Origin: Fructobacillus evanidus
GTDB taxonomy: Bacteria > Bacillota > Bacilli > Lactobacillales > Lactobacillaceae
Assembly: GCF_963580165.1 (NCBI RefSeq)
Contig: NZ_CAUZLM010000008.1
Coordinates: 1 to 64,000 of the forward strand
DNA: 64,000 nt
Direction of reading: 5' to 3'
Positions 40,836 through 50,209 of the stretch are shown here, in pieces (position 1 is the first letter of the stretch; the number at the start of each line of letters is the position of its first letter). The notes under the pieces were generated by a model. That model saw only the letters and a list, made by a program, of their open reading frames with translations, was not told the DNA's origin and searched no databases. The position numbers were made by a program, and so were the translations under genes.

Positions 40836-41910
40836 TCTCCGTTACCTTTCCGACCGTCCACATGTTGAATGAAACGCCCTTATTTTTATTCTGAATCTGG
40901 ATATTGGCCAATTGCTTTGAATTGGCATTAAATGAATCCAAGAAATTCTGCATCGTGTTATTTAACGTCACTTGCATGTTGTTTTTTAAAAATGGCGTGT
41001 CAACAATCGACACCACTTGAACTTTGGTGGTAATACCGCTGTCAGGAATGACCAACGTCCAGATGTCGCCCATGTGCACATCATTTTCCTGCACAGTCAC
41101 TGTCAGTGTCAATGATGGTACTGTGACCATCTTGGCTTTTGCTGTGGCAACGTTTGGGTCAGTGTTGTTGTCCTTATCGTTCTCCACCCGTTCGCCATCA
41201 CGTACGCCCCACTGCTTAATCGATTCATCGTCAGTTACATAAAACGGTGCAAATTGTGGGGTGTCATTAGTCGAAACAACTTGCACCCGATTGACAATTG
41301 TTGATGAATCATATTGCAACTGTACATCACTGGTGTTGTTACGATAAAAGAACTGCTTATGGACATCGTTTGTCCAACTCGTCTCACTGTACAAATTGAC
41401 CATGTAATTATCAGGAACAATGGCATAAACGTTAAATGATGATGCGATCGTGCTTAACCCATCAGCAATGGAACAGTTGCCAAAATCAGTTAATGTTTGC
41501 GTGCTGTTTAAATTACCAACCACATTGAACGTATAGCCCTGAATAGGACTGGTTAAGAACTGCAAAGCGGACTGAATTGTATAAGATACATCCCCTTTTT
41601 GTACGTCATTTTGTCGCCTATTGTTGAGCTGGTAGAACACATGAGTCGCTGTGATTTGCAACGTATGCACACCACCAGAATAACCGTCTGTTGACTGTTT
41701 AATGATGTACTCTTGCCCATTCCAAAAAACGCTATTTTCAACCGTCAGCAGGCTGAATGCTAGGCTATCATCATCATAAGCTGTGAACTCAATTTGATAG
41801 CTGTTATTTTTTTCCCAAGTTGTCTGGAGTGTTGAAAAATCAAGTGATTGCACTGGTACGGTCGTTGACTGGTCTCTTGACCGCACTACCAACTTATCTC
41901 GACTGTTCAA
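40828..41910 (-). CDS. Tail-associated baseplate protein (Tal/gp27-like)
   Basis: The 360-aa protein matches the N-terminal hub domain of phage tail-tip proteins: FTAYDDDSLAFSLLTVENSVFWNGQEYIIKQ and DGYSGGVHTLQITATHVFYQLNNRR are typical of the prophage endopeptidase-tail family. It is short for a Tal protein and lacks an obvious peptidoglycan hydrolase domain. The enzymatic role may have moved to the separate dextranase protein that follows with an 8-bp overlap. It forms the tail-tip trimer below Dit. Confidence 0.78.
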   Translation of the reverse strand: MNSRDKLVVRSRDQSTTVPVQSLDFSTLQTTWEKNNSYQIEFTAYDDDSLAFSLLTVENSVFWNGQEYIIKQSTDGYSGGVHTLQITATHVFYQLNNRRQNDVQKGDVSYTIQSALQFLTSPIQGYTFNVVGNLNSTQTLTDFGNCSIADGLSTIASSFNVYAIVPDNYMVNLYSETSWTNDVHKQFFYRNNTSDVQLQYDSSTIVNRVQVVSTNDTPQFAPFYVTDDESIKQWGVRDGERVENDKDNNTDPNVATAKAKMVTVPSLTLTVTVQENDVHMGDIWTLVIPDSGITTKVQVVSIVDTPFLKNNMQVTLNNTMQNFLDSFNANSKQLANIQIQNKNKGVSFNMWTVGKVTENG

Positions 41911-42738
41911 TTAAAAGTACAAGAACGGGAACGACGCAGTAACATCAACGTTCGATAGACCAGTTATCGTGATGTTATTGTCGCCACGAGCTAGGATGAT
42001 GTGGCCAAAGTCCGTATCAATTCCGCCCTGTGTGCCGTTCTTAGCCAGCGTAATGCCATTCATGGTCAACGTGTCCGAACTGCCCAAATTCGTGTTAGCA
42101 GTGAAGCTCGTGCCGTTTGTGGCATTGCTAACCGTCACGCTTTGACCTGTGCCCTTAATCGTCCAAACCAGTTGATGGTGTTGAATATAGGGGTCAATTT
42201 CCAGGTCGCTGGGATTGAAAACGTTAAAATTATTACTATTGAAGTGGTAACTGGGCAGATTGTCTAAATCAAGGTTCATCCCAAATGACAACTTGTCTTG
42301 ATTTTCGACCAGCTCATCACTATTAAAAGGTGTCAGCTTTGTCCCGCTCACAATCGTGAAAGCTAAATCAACCTTAACATCATCACTGTTAGCTAATGGG
42401 TTGATATCCGTTGGGTTAGCCAGAACCCACATGGCTTTCCCTGGATCATCACTCGACCTGATTCTGATTGGCGCTCGAGCATACAACTCACGTTGCAACG
42501 CCGACTTTGCCAAGTTGAATTCTGACCGATTACGCCCTTCAATAAAAAAGGAAGCGACGGCCGTTGAACTATTGAAAGACACTGTCTGTAATAGCTGACC
42601 ATCGCTCCCCTGAATCGAGTTATAAGTCGGTGTCAACTGGGGTGCCCCGACATTTAATTCTAAAAAACGCACAGAAGGCAATTTATCTGACAAATTTAGT
42701 TCATCATGCCCTTTGCGCATTACAAAGAAATCTGACAT
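41911..42738 (-). CDS. Distal tail protein (Dit)
   Basis: Dit is the hexameric hub joining the tail tube to the baseplate. The 275-aa sequence has the N-terminal tail-tube-like domain with QTVSFNSSTAVASFFIEGRN, FNLAKSALQRELYARAPIRIRSSDDPG, and a C-terminal galectin-like beta domain (GTGQSVTVSNATNGTSF). It stands between tape measure and Tal as in SPP1-type siphoviruses. ATG follows AGGAGG. Confidence 0.85.
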   Translation of the reverse strand: MSDFFVMRKGHDELNLSDKLPSVRFLELNVGAPQLTPTYNSIQGSDGQLLQTVSFNSSTAVASFFIEGRNRSEFNLAKSALQRELYARAPIRIRSSDDPGKAMWVLANPTDINPLANSDDVKVDLAFTIVSGTKLTPFNSDELVENQDKLSFGMNLDLDNLPSYHFNSNNFNVFNPSDLEIDPYIQHHQLVWTIKGTGQSVTVSNATNGTSFTANTNLGSSDTLTMNGITLAKNGTQGGIDTDFGHIILARGDNNITITGLSNVDVTASFPFLYF

Positions 42739-42747
42739 CTAATCCTC

Positions 42748-45700
42748 CTAGATTGATTGATACTTACGCATGGAATTATCCCGCGACATTTGTTGATACA
42801 ATGCCGTCAACGCATTGTTATTGCTAGGATGGCCAGAGTTCAACTGTTCCTTATTAACCCCAAGAATCATGGCTAACAAGGTGATGATTTGGTCCAACTT
42901 TGCGCCATCGCCATTTGATGCCTGAACTGGTTGTGATGATGGTTGACTAAACGAATTAGCTGAACGGTTCAGCAACTCATAGCCTTCTGACGACTCAACA
43001 CCACTAATTGGGATAATCGTTGAAGGGTGGTAGTTGTTAACGATGTCATAAGTGTTACCACCTCCGACAACGCCTCCTTTGGCATAGTTCTTAATGCCAT
43101 GACGGTTCATGATTTGCTTGGTGTCTTCGCCCGAATAAATCCGTGTGCCAATAGGTAATGGGATCAAGGCATTACGCTGATTAGTCATGGTCATCTTGCC
43201 GTTTGGCAATTGGATTAATTCCTTATAATCCTGACCATCGCCATCATTGACCATGACCACTTGATCACCTTGACTAACGATTCCACCTCGTGCGAAGTGT
43301 GGAATCATCTTACCAATTGATTTACCGATGCCACCCACTACATCCTTAACGCCATTAATAACGCTCTTAATCTTGTCGATGGCCTTTTCAACTGTGTTGA
43401 CGATACCGTCCCACAATCCGCCGAAAAATGAAGATATTCCGCCCCACACTTCTTTCCAAGTGCCAGAAATACCACTCAATACATTTGAAATCGTTGAGCT
43501 GATTCCATGGATGGCACCACTAATGAAACTCGAAATACCGTTCCATATACCACTGGCTACTGTACTAATCCCCTTCCAGACAGTAGACCAAAATTTAACG
43601 ACAAAACCAAGATAAGTGCTAATAACATCCCAGATGCCCTTCATAATGCCAGAAAAAAAGTCACCAATTGGAGCAATGAACTCTTGAACAGCCTTAAACA
43701 TACCGTTGACAAATTTTCTAAATTTGGCATTGTGCTGGTACAGTTCAGTTAAAGCACCAATAACTAGCCCAATTACCGAAACAATCATCAACAATGGATT
43801 TGACTTGGCAAATTCAAAAGCTGTTTTCAATCCGCGGCCTACCATTTTTCCAACTGAAAGCAATCCAGTAAGGGCCTTTTTTGCAACATTAGTAGCAATT
43901 TTAGCTGTCCATTTTAGCCCTTTGCCAACTCCTTTAGCAGCTTTACCAATCAAACTCAATGATTTCTTGACACCTGACCAAGCCATCTTAGCCGTCCATT
44001 TTAGACCTTTGCCAACTCCTTTGGCTGCCTTTCCGATAAGGCTTAGTGACTTTTTAACACTAGACCAAGCTAATTTGGCAGTCCATTTTAACCCTCTACC
44101 GATTGCTTTTGTGGCTGACCAAATTCCGGTAAATGTTTTCTTAACCGCTGAACCTAATTTGGTAAGTTCCTTTTCGTTCGTTTTTTCATCAACTTTAACA
44201 AATAGTCCCTTCCCAAATTTAAACGCATCCGATGCCTTCTTCATTCCTCCAAGAACACCGATAGTACCTTTTAAAGCAAGGTTAAAACCAAGAATAGCAA
44301 CTGCTAACGCTTTGAATGCTTTCGGGTGATTCTTAGCAAATTTTCCCAAGGACTCCAAAATTGGAAGCACAATTTTTAATGTTGCTCCCATTGTTCCAAA
44401 TCCAGCTTTGCCTAAATCCTTAACCATTTCGAAAAAGTTTTGAATATCCTTAGCATGGTTGGCAATAAAGTTTCCAAATTTTTCAATACCCTTTGAAGCA
44501 TCATCTGCAAACGTCACAACTGGATTTTTACCAGTTTTAAACGTTTTTGAGAATGAACCAAAGATTGTGTTAGCGGCTTTATTGACCGAATCACCCAACC
44601 GACTAAACGCATCATCAACTTGTTTACCGTCTAATGACTTCGACAAACTAGCCAACATCGTATTTGAGTTATTGAAAAATCCAGCTGTTATCTTACCTGA
44701 TAACTCTTTATATCTGCTTTCAAAATGATTGGTAAAACCATCAAAAGTCTTATAATAGTTGTCCAAAGCTAATGGTTTTGTAGCCGCTAACGAATTCATC
44801 GCGTTAGCAACGTCCTGCATGCTGATTTTTCCACTTTTGGCAAAATTATCAAGCTGAGTACGAGAAACTCCCATTGTTTTAGCTAATTGATTGCCAAATC
44901 CCTTGAATTGTTTGTCCATCTTTGAGATGGAACCAGAAGTAATCTTGCCCGTCGAACTCATTTGTTGAAACATTTTAACTGAAGCAGCCATTGAATCGTC
45001 ATTCTTACCGTAGGCACGACCTAAAACACCAAATGAATTGGTTAATTTCTTAATGGAATCTTGATTTTGATTAACGCCATACGCCGCCTTTGTCATTGCA
45101 GCGCCAACGTTCTCAGCATATCCGGATGTATTCTTAATAGCGACAACATTGTCGGTTAGTTGCTTGTTTAATTTTTGATTACCATTCGTAAACGTGTCAA
45201 AGCTGGATTGAATTCCTTGCATCGTTTTATTGTAATCAGCACCAGCACTAACAACTCCTGTTATATGGCTCCGAATGCTAGAAAAGGCGTTTATTATACC
45301 TGTTGCTACTAGTTGAGCGCCCAACATGTCTCGGAAACGGCTATTCGTTTCTTTAACTTTACTGTTCATTGAATCAAGCTTTTCTTTAACTGAATCAATT
45401 CCAGATGTTTTTGGCTTAATGTTTCGCTCATTCAACTCTTTAATGTCTTTATTAGCTTCCGCTACTTTTGCCGACATTTGAGCGACACGCAACTCTTGCT
45501 TCTTGTAGGCTTCTGAGTTTTTATCGCCAGTTGAAGCTAATTTGTCTAATTCATCAGTCTGAATTTTCAAAATCTTATTCAAACTGTCGCGGGTCTTGGT
45601 TAACCCTGCTAACTTAACCTTATTGGCTTCTGATTCGTTGCCTTCCGCCTTTAACTGACGGACATTGGCTTCTGTCAGTTCCGTGTTGTGGCTTAAATCA

Positions 45701-46095
45701 TTGTTGACCTTGGCCAATCCGCTTGACTGATATTTGTAGGCTTCCTCAGCCTTGTTTAACTGGCCATTGTAGCTATTTAACTGCCGTTCAGCTTTGGCCA
45801 ATTCGTTAGTTAAATAGGCTTGCAACTCACGGCCCTTGGTCGTTTCAGTGTTGTTGTTAGCCAACGACTGCTTGAGTGCTTCGACCTTATCTTTTTGCTC
45901 GCTAACCGTTCGGTTAAGGCCATCATACTTGGCTTTACTTGCCCCAACAGCATCGCCCGCCGCCTTCAATTGAGCTTCCTGGACTTTCCACTCACTGTTG
46001 GCTGTTTTAACCTCGGCTGTCAGGTCTTTCAGCGGACCTTTAGCATGACTGATATCAAGGGTCAGGTTCGTGGCCATCTCGTTACTAATTTTCAA
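42748..46095 (-). CDS. Tape measure protein
   Basis: The 1115-aa protein sets tail length (roughly 1.5 angstrom per residue in this family would give about 165 nm). The N-terminal third is coiled coil (residues 25-230). TP901-type core sequences follow (MQGIQSSFDTFTNGNQKLNK, SSTGKITSGSISKMDKQFKG). Central Lys/Trp-rich repeats come next, then hydrophobic segments (LLMIVSVIGLVIGALTELY), and a C-terminal region with FARGGIVSQGDQVVMVNDGD. It overlaps nothing downstream and follows the G/GT chaperones. Three 87-bp tandem repeats sit in the middle. Confidence 0.93.
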   Translation of the reverse strand: MKISNEMATNLTLDISHAKGPLKDLTAEVKTANSEWKVQEAQLKAAGDAVGASKAKYDGLNRTVSEQKDKVEALKQSLANNNTETTKGRELQAYLTNELAKAERQLNSYNGQLNKAEEAYKYQSSGLAKVNNDLSHNTELTEANVRQLKAEGNESEANKVKLAGLTKTRDSLNKILKIQTDELDKLASTGDKNSEAYKKQELRVAQMSAKVAEANKDIKELNERNIKPKTSGIDSVKEKLDSMNSKVKETNSRFRDMLGAQLVATGIINAFSSIRSHITGVVSAGADYNKTMQGIQSSFDTFTNGNQKLNKQLTDNVVAIKNTSGYAENVGAAMTKAAYGVNQNQDSIKKLTNSFGVLGRAYGKNDDSMAASVKMFQQMSSTGKITSGSISKMDKQFKGFGNQLAKTMGVSRTQLDNFAKSGKISMQDVANAMNSLAATKPLALDNYYKTFDGFTNHFESRYKELSGKITAGFFNNSNTMLASLSKSLDGKQVDDAFSRLGDSVNKAANTIFGSFSKTFKTGKNPVVTFADDASKGIEKFGNFIANHAKDIQNFFEMVKDLGKAGFGTMGATLKIVLPILESLGKFAKNHPKAFKALAVAILGFNLALKGTIGVLGGMKKASDAFKFGKGLFVKVDEKTNEKELTKLGSAVKKTFTGIWSATKAIGRGLKWTAKLAWSSVKKSLSLIGKAAKGVGKGLKWTAKMAWSGVKKSLSLIGKAAKGVGKGLKWTAKIATNVAKKALTGLLSVGKMVGRGLKTAFEFAKSNPLLMIVSVIGLVIGALTELYQHNAKFRKFVNGMFKAVQEFIAPIGDFFSGIMKGIWDVISTYLGFVVKFWSTVWKGISTVASGIWNGISSFISGAIHGISSTISNVLSGISGTWKEVWGGISSFFGGLWDGIVNTVEKAIDKIKSVINGVKDVVGGIGKSIGKMIPHFARGGIVSQGDQVVMVNDGDGQDYKELIQLPNGKMTMTNQRNALIPLPIGTRIYSGEDTKQIMNRHGIKNYAKGGVVGGGNTYDIVNNYHPSTIIPISGVESSEGYELLNRSANSFSQPSSQPVQASNGDGAKLDQIITLLAMILGVNKEQLNSGHPSNNNALTALYQQMSRDNSMRKYQSI
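43895..44110 (-). repeat. Three 87-bp tandem repeats in the tape measure gene
   Basis: The mark GTCCATTTTA recurs at 43907, 43994 and 44081, an exact period of 87 bp. Each unit encodes 29 residues beginning GVGKGLKWTAKMAWSGVKKS and ending LSLIGKAAK, strongly basic and amphipathic. Confidence 0.9.
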
Positions 46096-46098
46096 GTC

Positions 46099-46343
46099 TT
46101 ATACCTCCTTCCCTTGGTCACTTTCGTTAATCGCATCGGGGTCGATACCAATCGAACGCAAGAAGGCATTTCCAGACAATGGACGGTCTTCCTTCTTTTG
46201 TGCGCTAACGATTTCGGCCATTCGATAATAATTTTCTTCATCAAATTCTGATGGCAAAATGTGCAGATTCTGTAAAACCTGCTGATACGTATAATCAAAG
46301 TCCTTCAAGGCATCATCAAAAAACTCATAACGCCCATTTAAGC
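46099..46343 (-). CDS. Tail assembly chaperone T segment, made by -1 frameshift
   Basis: This frame (containing DFDYTYQQVLQNLHILPSEF and then the region ending SDQGKEV) lacks its own ATG and ribosome binding site. It lies in the -1 frame of the upstream G gene and is open across the G stop back to the slippery heptamer at 46344-46350. A fused GT protein of about 212 residues (131 from G plus 81) is expected in small amounts. In lambda-type phages GT recruits tail-tube and tape-measure proteins. Confidence 0.85.
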
Positions 46344-46736
46344 TTTTAAATCATCACCTTCTTCTGTAGCATCAGTCGGTTCAACCTTCATAATTTTTCC
46401 TGAAATCTTATTGGCTAGATCCATCGTTTCATTAAAGTCCATTTCTTCTTCAATGTAGTCCTGCTTTTCTTCATCAAGATGCAGGATTTCAACGATGTAG
46501 ACTTGAACGTTGTCCAGCATCTTCATCATCATGTCGAACATATTTGACATCAATTGCGCCGCCTGTGCGTCTGATTTAGACTTATCAGCTCGACCTTGCA
46601 ATTTTTCTTGCTCAACTTGTAGACGAGCCATTTCCTTTTGGAATTGAAGTGTTTTACGCATATTCGCGTTTGATTCCTTAACCTTGATTGGTTTAGAAAT
46701 TCCGAGTTCTTCTTTTACGTTGATTAAAACGGCCAT
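46338..46736 (-). CDS. Tail assembly chaperone G
   Basis: The 132-aa, highly charged, helical protein (MAVLINVKEELGISKPIKVK, then a long coiled coil and an acidic end) lies between the major tail protein and tape measure genes, the fixed place of the G chaperone. Three codons before its stop is the heptamer T-TTA-AAA in the reading frame, which allows a -1 shift into the T segment. ATG follows AAGGAG. It is not part of the virion in related phages. Confidence 0.82.
   Translation of the reverse strand: MAVLINVKEELGISKPIKVKESNANMRKTLQFQKEMARLQVEQEKLQGRADKSKSDAQAAQLMSNMFDMMMKMLDNVQVYIVEILHLDEEKQDYIEEEMDFNETMDLANKISGKIMKVEPTDATEEGDDLKA
46344..46350 (-). promoter_or_regulatory. Programmed -1 frameshift site
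   Basis: The minus strand reads T-TTA-AAA in frame with G (codons GAT TTA AAA GCT TAA). It fits the X-XXY-YYZ slippery rule, and the -1 frame continues open into the T segment. Confidence 0.88.
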
Positions 46737-46785
46737 AAAATTCTCCTTAATTTAACTTGATAGGTGGCCTAATCCAGACCATAAT

Positions 46786-46806
46786 AAAAAGCCACCTTGC
46801 GGTGAC
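46786..46806 (-). terminator. Terminator after the major tail protein gene
   Basis: GTCACC-GCAA-GGTGGC with a tetraloop is followed by TTTTTATT. It probably lowers transcription of the tail-tip genes relative to the abundant tube protein. Confidence 0.75.
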
Positions 46807-46815
46807 TCGTAAAAA

Positions 46816-47496
46816 TTAGTTGCTTGCTGTCGTTGTTGAAGCAGTCGTGCTTGCAGTTGACGTTGAAGTGTTTGAATAAGCTGATGTGCCAGATGCTGAA
46901 GGGAAAATATCATTCATCATCTTGGTCTTATCAAAGTTTGAAAGCCATGAGAAATATCGTTTACCAAAGCCGTCATCACCACGCTCCAAGTGTCCAAATG
47001 TCAAAGCATCTTGTGTCCGCTTTTCTGAAGCATCGTTAGTGGCAACGTTTTCGGATGCTTCTGTCACAATTCCAGCATAGAAACCGAAGTAAACAGGTTG
47101 AGTGATGTCGAAGGCATCAGACGATTCCACCAACAAGGCGATACGATTGTTTGAGTTGGCCTTTCCATTGATAGAGTAGCCACCACGACCATCATCAACA
47201 GCGCCAAGCATTCGTTGCTTAACGTCTGCTGGCAAATGATTAACCGTCAACACTGTTTGGGCGTTACCCTTGGCAGCAGACTTATAAACAAGCTTGTTAG
47301 ATCCATAGATGTCTGACAAAGCCCCTTGCAAGTTCGTCATGTTAGCTGATGCAACGCCCTGTGAACTTGACTCGTCAATCAAAAAACGGCCATCAGTGTC
47401 AGATGCCTGACCATTGATGCCGTTTACCCCAGTGATGACTTTAAAATTTTGGTCGACACGAGCAACCCATGCCCGCTTAATACCTAATGTAGCCAT
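46816..47496 (-). CDS. Major tail tube protein (phi13 family)
   Basis: The 226-aa protein begins MATLGIKRAWVARVDQNFKV and contains VYFGFYAGIVTEASENVATNDASEKRTQDALTF, which matches the phi13-type major tail protein family. It stacks as hexameric rings forming the tube. The C-terminal 25 residues are nearly all S, T and A, a flexible end. A terminator follows the gene. Confidence 0.85.
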   Translation of the reverse strand: MATLGIKRAWVARVDQNFKVITGVNGINGQASDTDGRFLIDESSSQGVASANMTNLQGALSDIYGSNKLVYKSAAKGNAQTVLTVNHLPADVKQRMLGAVDDGRGGYSINGKANSNNRIALLVESSDAFDITQPVYFGFYAGIVTEASENVATNDASEKRTQDALTFGHLERGDDGFGKRYFSWLSNFDKTKMMNDIFPSASGTSAYSNTSTSTASTTASTTTASN

Positions 47497-47499
47497 GTA

Positions 47500-47862
47500 T
47501 TAATTCCTTTCTTGTTTGCCTAAAATAATTGTTTGGTAATCTTGAAAAGTGTCAGGGTCTTGAATTCGTCCCCGAACGTTCTCAATAAAATAACCGTTTG
47601 ATTGCAGATAACGCATCAAGTCCATTTCGACTTGGTCGAAATCGTCATCGCTTTCGTTGCTATAAAAAATCTGGACTTGCATGTCGAACTGCATTGTTTG
47701 AAATGAGTTGCTTGCAAAATCCAGAAGTTGTTGTGTGCTGTCCCGCACGATGATGAATGTTTTGTTTTCCCCGATAGTCTCAGGTACAGATTTGATGTAA
47801 GTCTTGCCAGTCCAAGTCGGGTTGGCATCAATCACTGCATATAAGTTACTTAATGCTGTCAT
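47500..47862 (-). CDS. DUF806-type tail completion protein
   Basis: The 120-aa protein has the features of DUF806 proteins found beside phi13-type tail proteins: VPETIGENKTFIIVRDSTQQLLDFASN and FDMQVQIFYSNESDDDFDQVEMDLMRYL. It occupies the tail terminator position (between HK97-gp10-like and major tail protein), so it probably closes the tube at the head end. It overlaps the upstream gene by 4 bp. Confidence 0.75.
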   Translation of the reverse strand: MTALSNLYAVIDANPTWTGKTYIKSVPETIGENKTFIIVRDSTQQLLDFASNSFQTMQFDMQVQIFYSNESDDDFDQVEMDLMRYLQSNGYFIENVRGRIQDPDTFQDYQTIILGKQERN

Positions 47863-48278
47863 TTAGCCTTCCTTTCTTGGATAGCAGTTAGTGCATCCCC
47901 CATGGTCTGAAATGCCTTGCCCTCGTACTCAACAAAGCCCTTATCAACGAAGTGGTCGCCCCGCATTTTGACTGTGCCATCATTTAAAAACCTGGCAATT
48001 CGGGCGTGATTATGGTCTTTAGTTGTGAAGCCAACCGCTGTGTCACCATCCTCTTTTGTGCCATCCAATTGACCAGTCGTGATGGAATCAGCCAAGTGAG
48101 GCATCTTGCCAATTTTGCGGTTTTTGTTGTAGTGAAGTGAGCGTGTCAAATCAGACATGTTCTCTTTCAACACTTCCGCACCCTTTTGAGTTGCTTCCGA
48201 ACGTTCCTCAACAGTTAAATTGACCAATCCACCGGCCTTCTCCAAATACCCATTCATCATATTTTCAAAATCACTCAT
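47859..48278 (-). CDS. HK97 gp10-like tail completion protein
   Basis: The 139-aa protein fits the gp10 family: a helix (KGAEVLKENMSDLTRS) is followed by HLADSITTGQLDGTKEDGDTAVGFTTKDHNHARIARFLNDGT, then HFVDKGFVE. These proteins connect the head-closure ring with the tail. Four-base overlaps on both sides show tight coupling with its neighbours. Confidence 0.82.
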   Translation of the reverse strand: MSDFENMMNGYLEKAGGLVNLTVEERSEATQKGAEVLKENMSDLTRSLHYNKNRKIGKMPHLADSITTGQLDGTKEDGDTAVGFTTKDHNHARIARFLNDGTVKMRGDHFVDKGFVEYEGKAFQTMGDALTAIQERKAK

Positions 48279-48613
48279 GGCTTGACCACCTCCTCGAGGG
48301 TTAGAAGGTCGTATGTTTCACGCATCGACCGATTGTCAGGCGAGAACAAAATAAAACGGTAGACAACGCCATCGATTCGCACCATCATGTCTGGTGTAAT
48401 TGCTGGGTCATGTCGTACCGCTATCTGCTTGGTCACTGTTTTGGTTACACCTAATAAGGCGTACTGCTGATTAAACGTCTGGGTTCGCCAACCAAACCAA
48501 CGAGCAAACTTATGCTGGAACGTTGGAACGTTGTTCCCGTTTTTAGGTGACGGTTTGTAATCATTTACGCCAAACTCACAGCGCTCGTTAAATTCAAGTG
48601 GATTTATTTGCAT
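48275..48613 (-). CDS. Phage head closure protein (SPP1 gp16-like)
   Basis: The 112-aa protein, from the ATG at 48613, starts MQINPLEFNERCEFGVNDYK and is beta-rich with VTKQIAVRHDPAITPDMMVRIDGVVYRF, typical of head-tail adaptors of the gp16 type. The open frame extends upstream inside the connector gene but without a start signal. It overlaps the connector by 20 bp. Confidence 0.8.
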   Translation of the reverse strand: MQINPLEFNERCEFGVNDYKPSPKNGNNVPTFQHKFARWFGWRTQTFNQQYALLGVTKTVTKQIAVRHDPAITPDMMVRIDGVVYRFILFSPDNRSMRETYDLLTLEEVVKP

Positions 48614-48926
48614 TCTGCTTTTCCTCCTCGAACAACAAATATTCGCCACGTAATTGGCCAATAATCGACTCAACCGCAACGTCCACTGGATAAGACTGAA
48701 CCAATGATAACGACGTTCTAAACGTGTAATAACTACTTGCAAGGGCGATTACTGCCGTCTCAAATAGCGGTGCTACCCGTTCTTCTGTGTAAAAATCATC
48801 ATAATCATATCCAATAGCGTTCTTGATGTACGTCTCAGCCGCTTCTGAATAGCCCGTCAACAAAACATCATCAGCACTACCATCAATTCGTAAGGACAAC
48901 TTCAATGTATCAATTGATACGAGCAT
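48594..48926 (-). CDS. Head-tail connector (gp6-like)
   Basis: The 110-aa helical protein (IDTLKLSLRIDGSADDVLLTGYSEAAETYIKNAIG) has the start typical of the gp6/SPP1 gp15 connector family, in which a short first helix pair is followed by a long helix with IALASSYYTFRTS. It forms the ring under the portal. GAGG lies before the ATG. Confidence 0.84.
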   Translation of the reverse strand: MLVSIDTLKLSLRIDGSADDVLLTGYSEAAETYIKNAIGYDYDDFYTEERVAPLFETAVIALASSYYTFRTSLSLVQSYPVDVAVESIIGQLRGEYLLFEEEKQNANKST

Positions 48927-48988
48927 TGTGCCTCCTATCAGCCGCCTGCATGTGCAGACTGTGTATTTTTAAGGCGACTTTTTAAATT

Positions 48989-50197
48989 TTAGTGTGATGC
49001 GGCCGCTGCTGGTGTTGAACCATTAAATGGTTGATCAGCCAACGCAGCAAATGATGCCACCACGTAAGCATCTGAATCAGTTGGTTGTACATCGAAACGA
49101 TCGATAACACGCAACTTAGTGGTGTCAGTTTCAAATGAGCCAGCCCCAATGTTAGTTGTTTGAATCGTCATGTCTTCGCGGTCAAACAATGTAACCGCTT
49201 GGTCCAATGCACCGAAGTACAATGGGTGGTTTCCTGAAACATCAGGCAACCAACGATTTGAAACGACCTTCAATTGATGTCCGAGAATTGTGTACTGGTC
49301 TGGTTGAGTTGGGTCTTGTTCCAACAGATACTTACCAGTGGCAGTCTTTACCTTGCTCAAAGCAACCCAACCTGCTTGATTGGTAACAAAGCTAGACAAC
49401 ATGTGGATAGCAGGGTCAAGTTGCCCCATCAAATCCTTAATATCATCAAACTTAGCAACCGTTGCCTTCTTAGGAGCTTGGTTCAATTGGTTAATAATCG
49501 CTTGGTTACGAGTAACGACAACCTTACGAGAAACCCATGTTGTCAACCAACCCATGATGTTTTCAGCCGTGTCCTTCAACAATGAGTTTGTAACAGTTTG
49601 AATCCCTGCATAACGCTTAATCAAATACTTAACCATCGTCAAATGTGGTTCGTCGATTTCACTAATAGTGGCATCATCAGCATCCAAATTTTGCAACGGC
49701 GTAATGTCAGTCCACTTCTCGTAAACCCGAGAACCAGACAACGTTCCGACCGTTTCAACCTTGACCAGTTCTTGTAATGATTCGTACTGACGAACCAAAA
49801 GGTGAATCTGAGTTTGAATGTCTTGCGGAATTGTCAAACCTGCGTTTGTTCCTGAACCATCAGTCGTTGAATTAACGGAGTTCAAGAAACGTGGATTGCC
49901 GGTAATCATATCCTTAAAATCTTGAACGAATGAAGCCTTCAAATCTTTTTCTTCTTTGTTCAAAGGCTCAGCTTTAGTGTTCAACACTTCAACCGCCTGA
50001 GCTTCTTGAGCCTGTTCCAAGTTTTGCTTGGCCAAGTCGCGCTTAGCAATCGCATTTTCGATTTCATTCTTAATTTGTGACACTTCTTCGGCTGTCACTT
50101 CGTCATTGATAGCCATGGCTTGCGCCTTAGCTTGCAAATCAGACACCTTTTGACCTGCATCTGTAAACACAGTGTTTAATTCATTGATGTTAGACAT
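48989..50197 (-). CDS. HK97-fold major capsid protein
   Basis: The 402-aa precursor has a coiled-coil delta/scaffold domain (residues 5-75, EEVSQIKNEIENAIAKRDLA) that the adjacent protease should remove. The mature shell domain starts near residue 100 (NPRFLNSVNSTTDGSGTNAGLTIPQDIQTQI), with LIKRYAGIQTVTNSLL and LFDREDMTIQTTNIGAGSFETD. These fit the phage major capsid HK97 family. No separate scaffold gene is present. Confidence 0.93.
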   Translation of the reverse strand: MSNINELNTVFTDAGQKVSDLQAKAQAMAINDEVTAEEVSQIKNEIENAIAKRDLAKQNLEQAQEAQAVEVLNTKAEPLNKEEKDLKASFVQDFKDMITGNPRFLNSVNSTTDGSGTNAGLTIPQDIQTQIHLLVRQYESLQELVKVETVGTLSGSRVYEKWTDITPLQNLDADDATISEIDEPHLTMVKYLIKRYAGIQTVTNSLLKDTAENIMGWLTTWVSRKVVVTRNQAIINQLNQAPKKATVAKFDDIKDLMGQLDPAIHMLSSFVTNQAGWVALSKVKTATGKYLLEQDPTQPDQYTILGHQLKVVSNRWLPDVSGNHPLYFGALDQAVTLFDREDMTIQTTNIGAGSFETDTTKLRVIDRFDVQPTDSDAYVVASFAALADQPFNGSTPAAAASH

Positions 50198-50209
50198 TGA
50201 GTTTTCTCC

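Noticed and set aside
43706..44329. A 207-codon plus-strand open frame inside the tape measure gene
   Set aside because: It is antisense to a certain gene, has no ribosome binding site, and its length follows from the biased codons of the 87-bp repeats.
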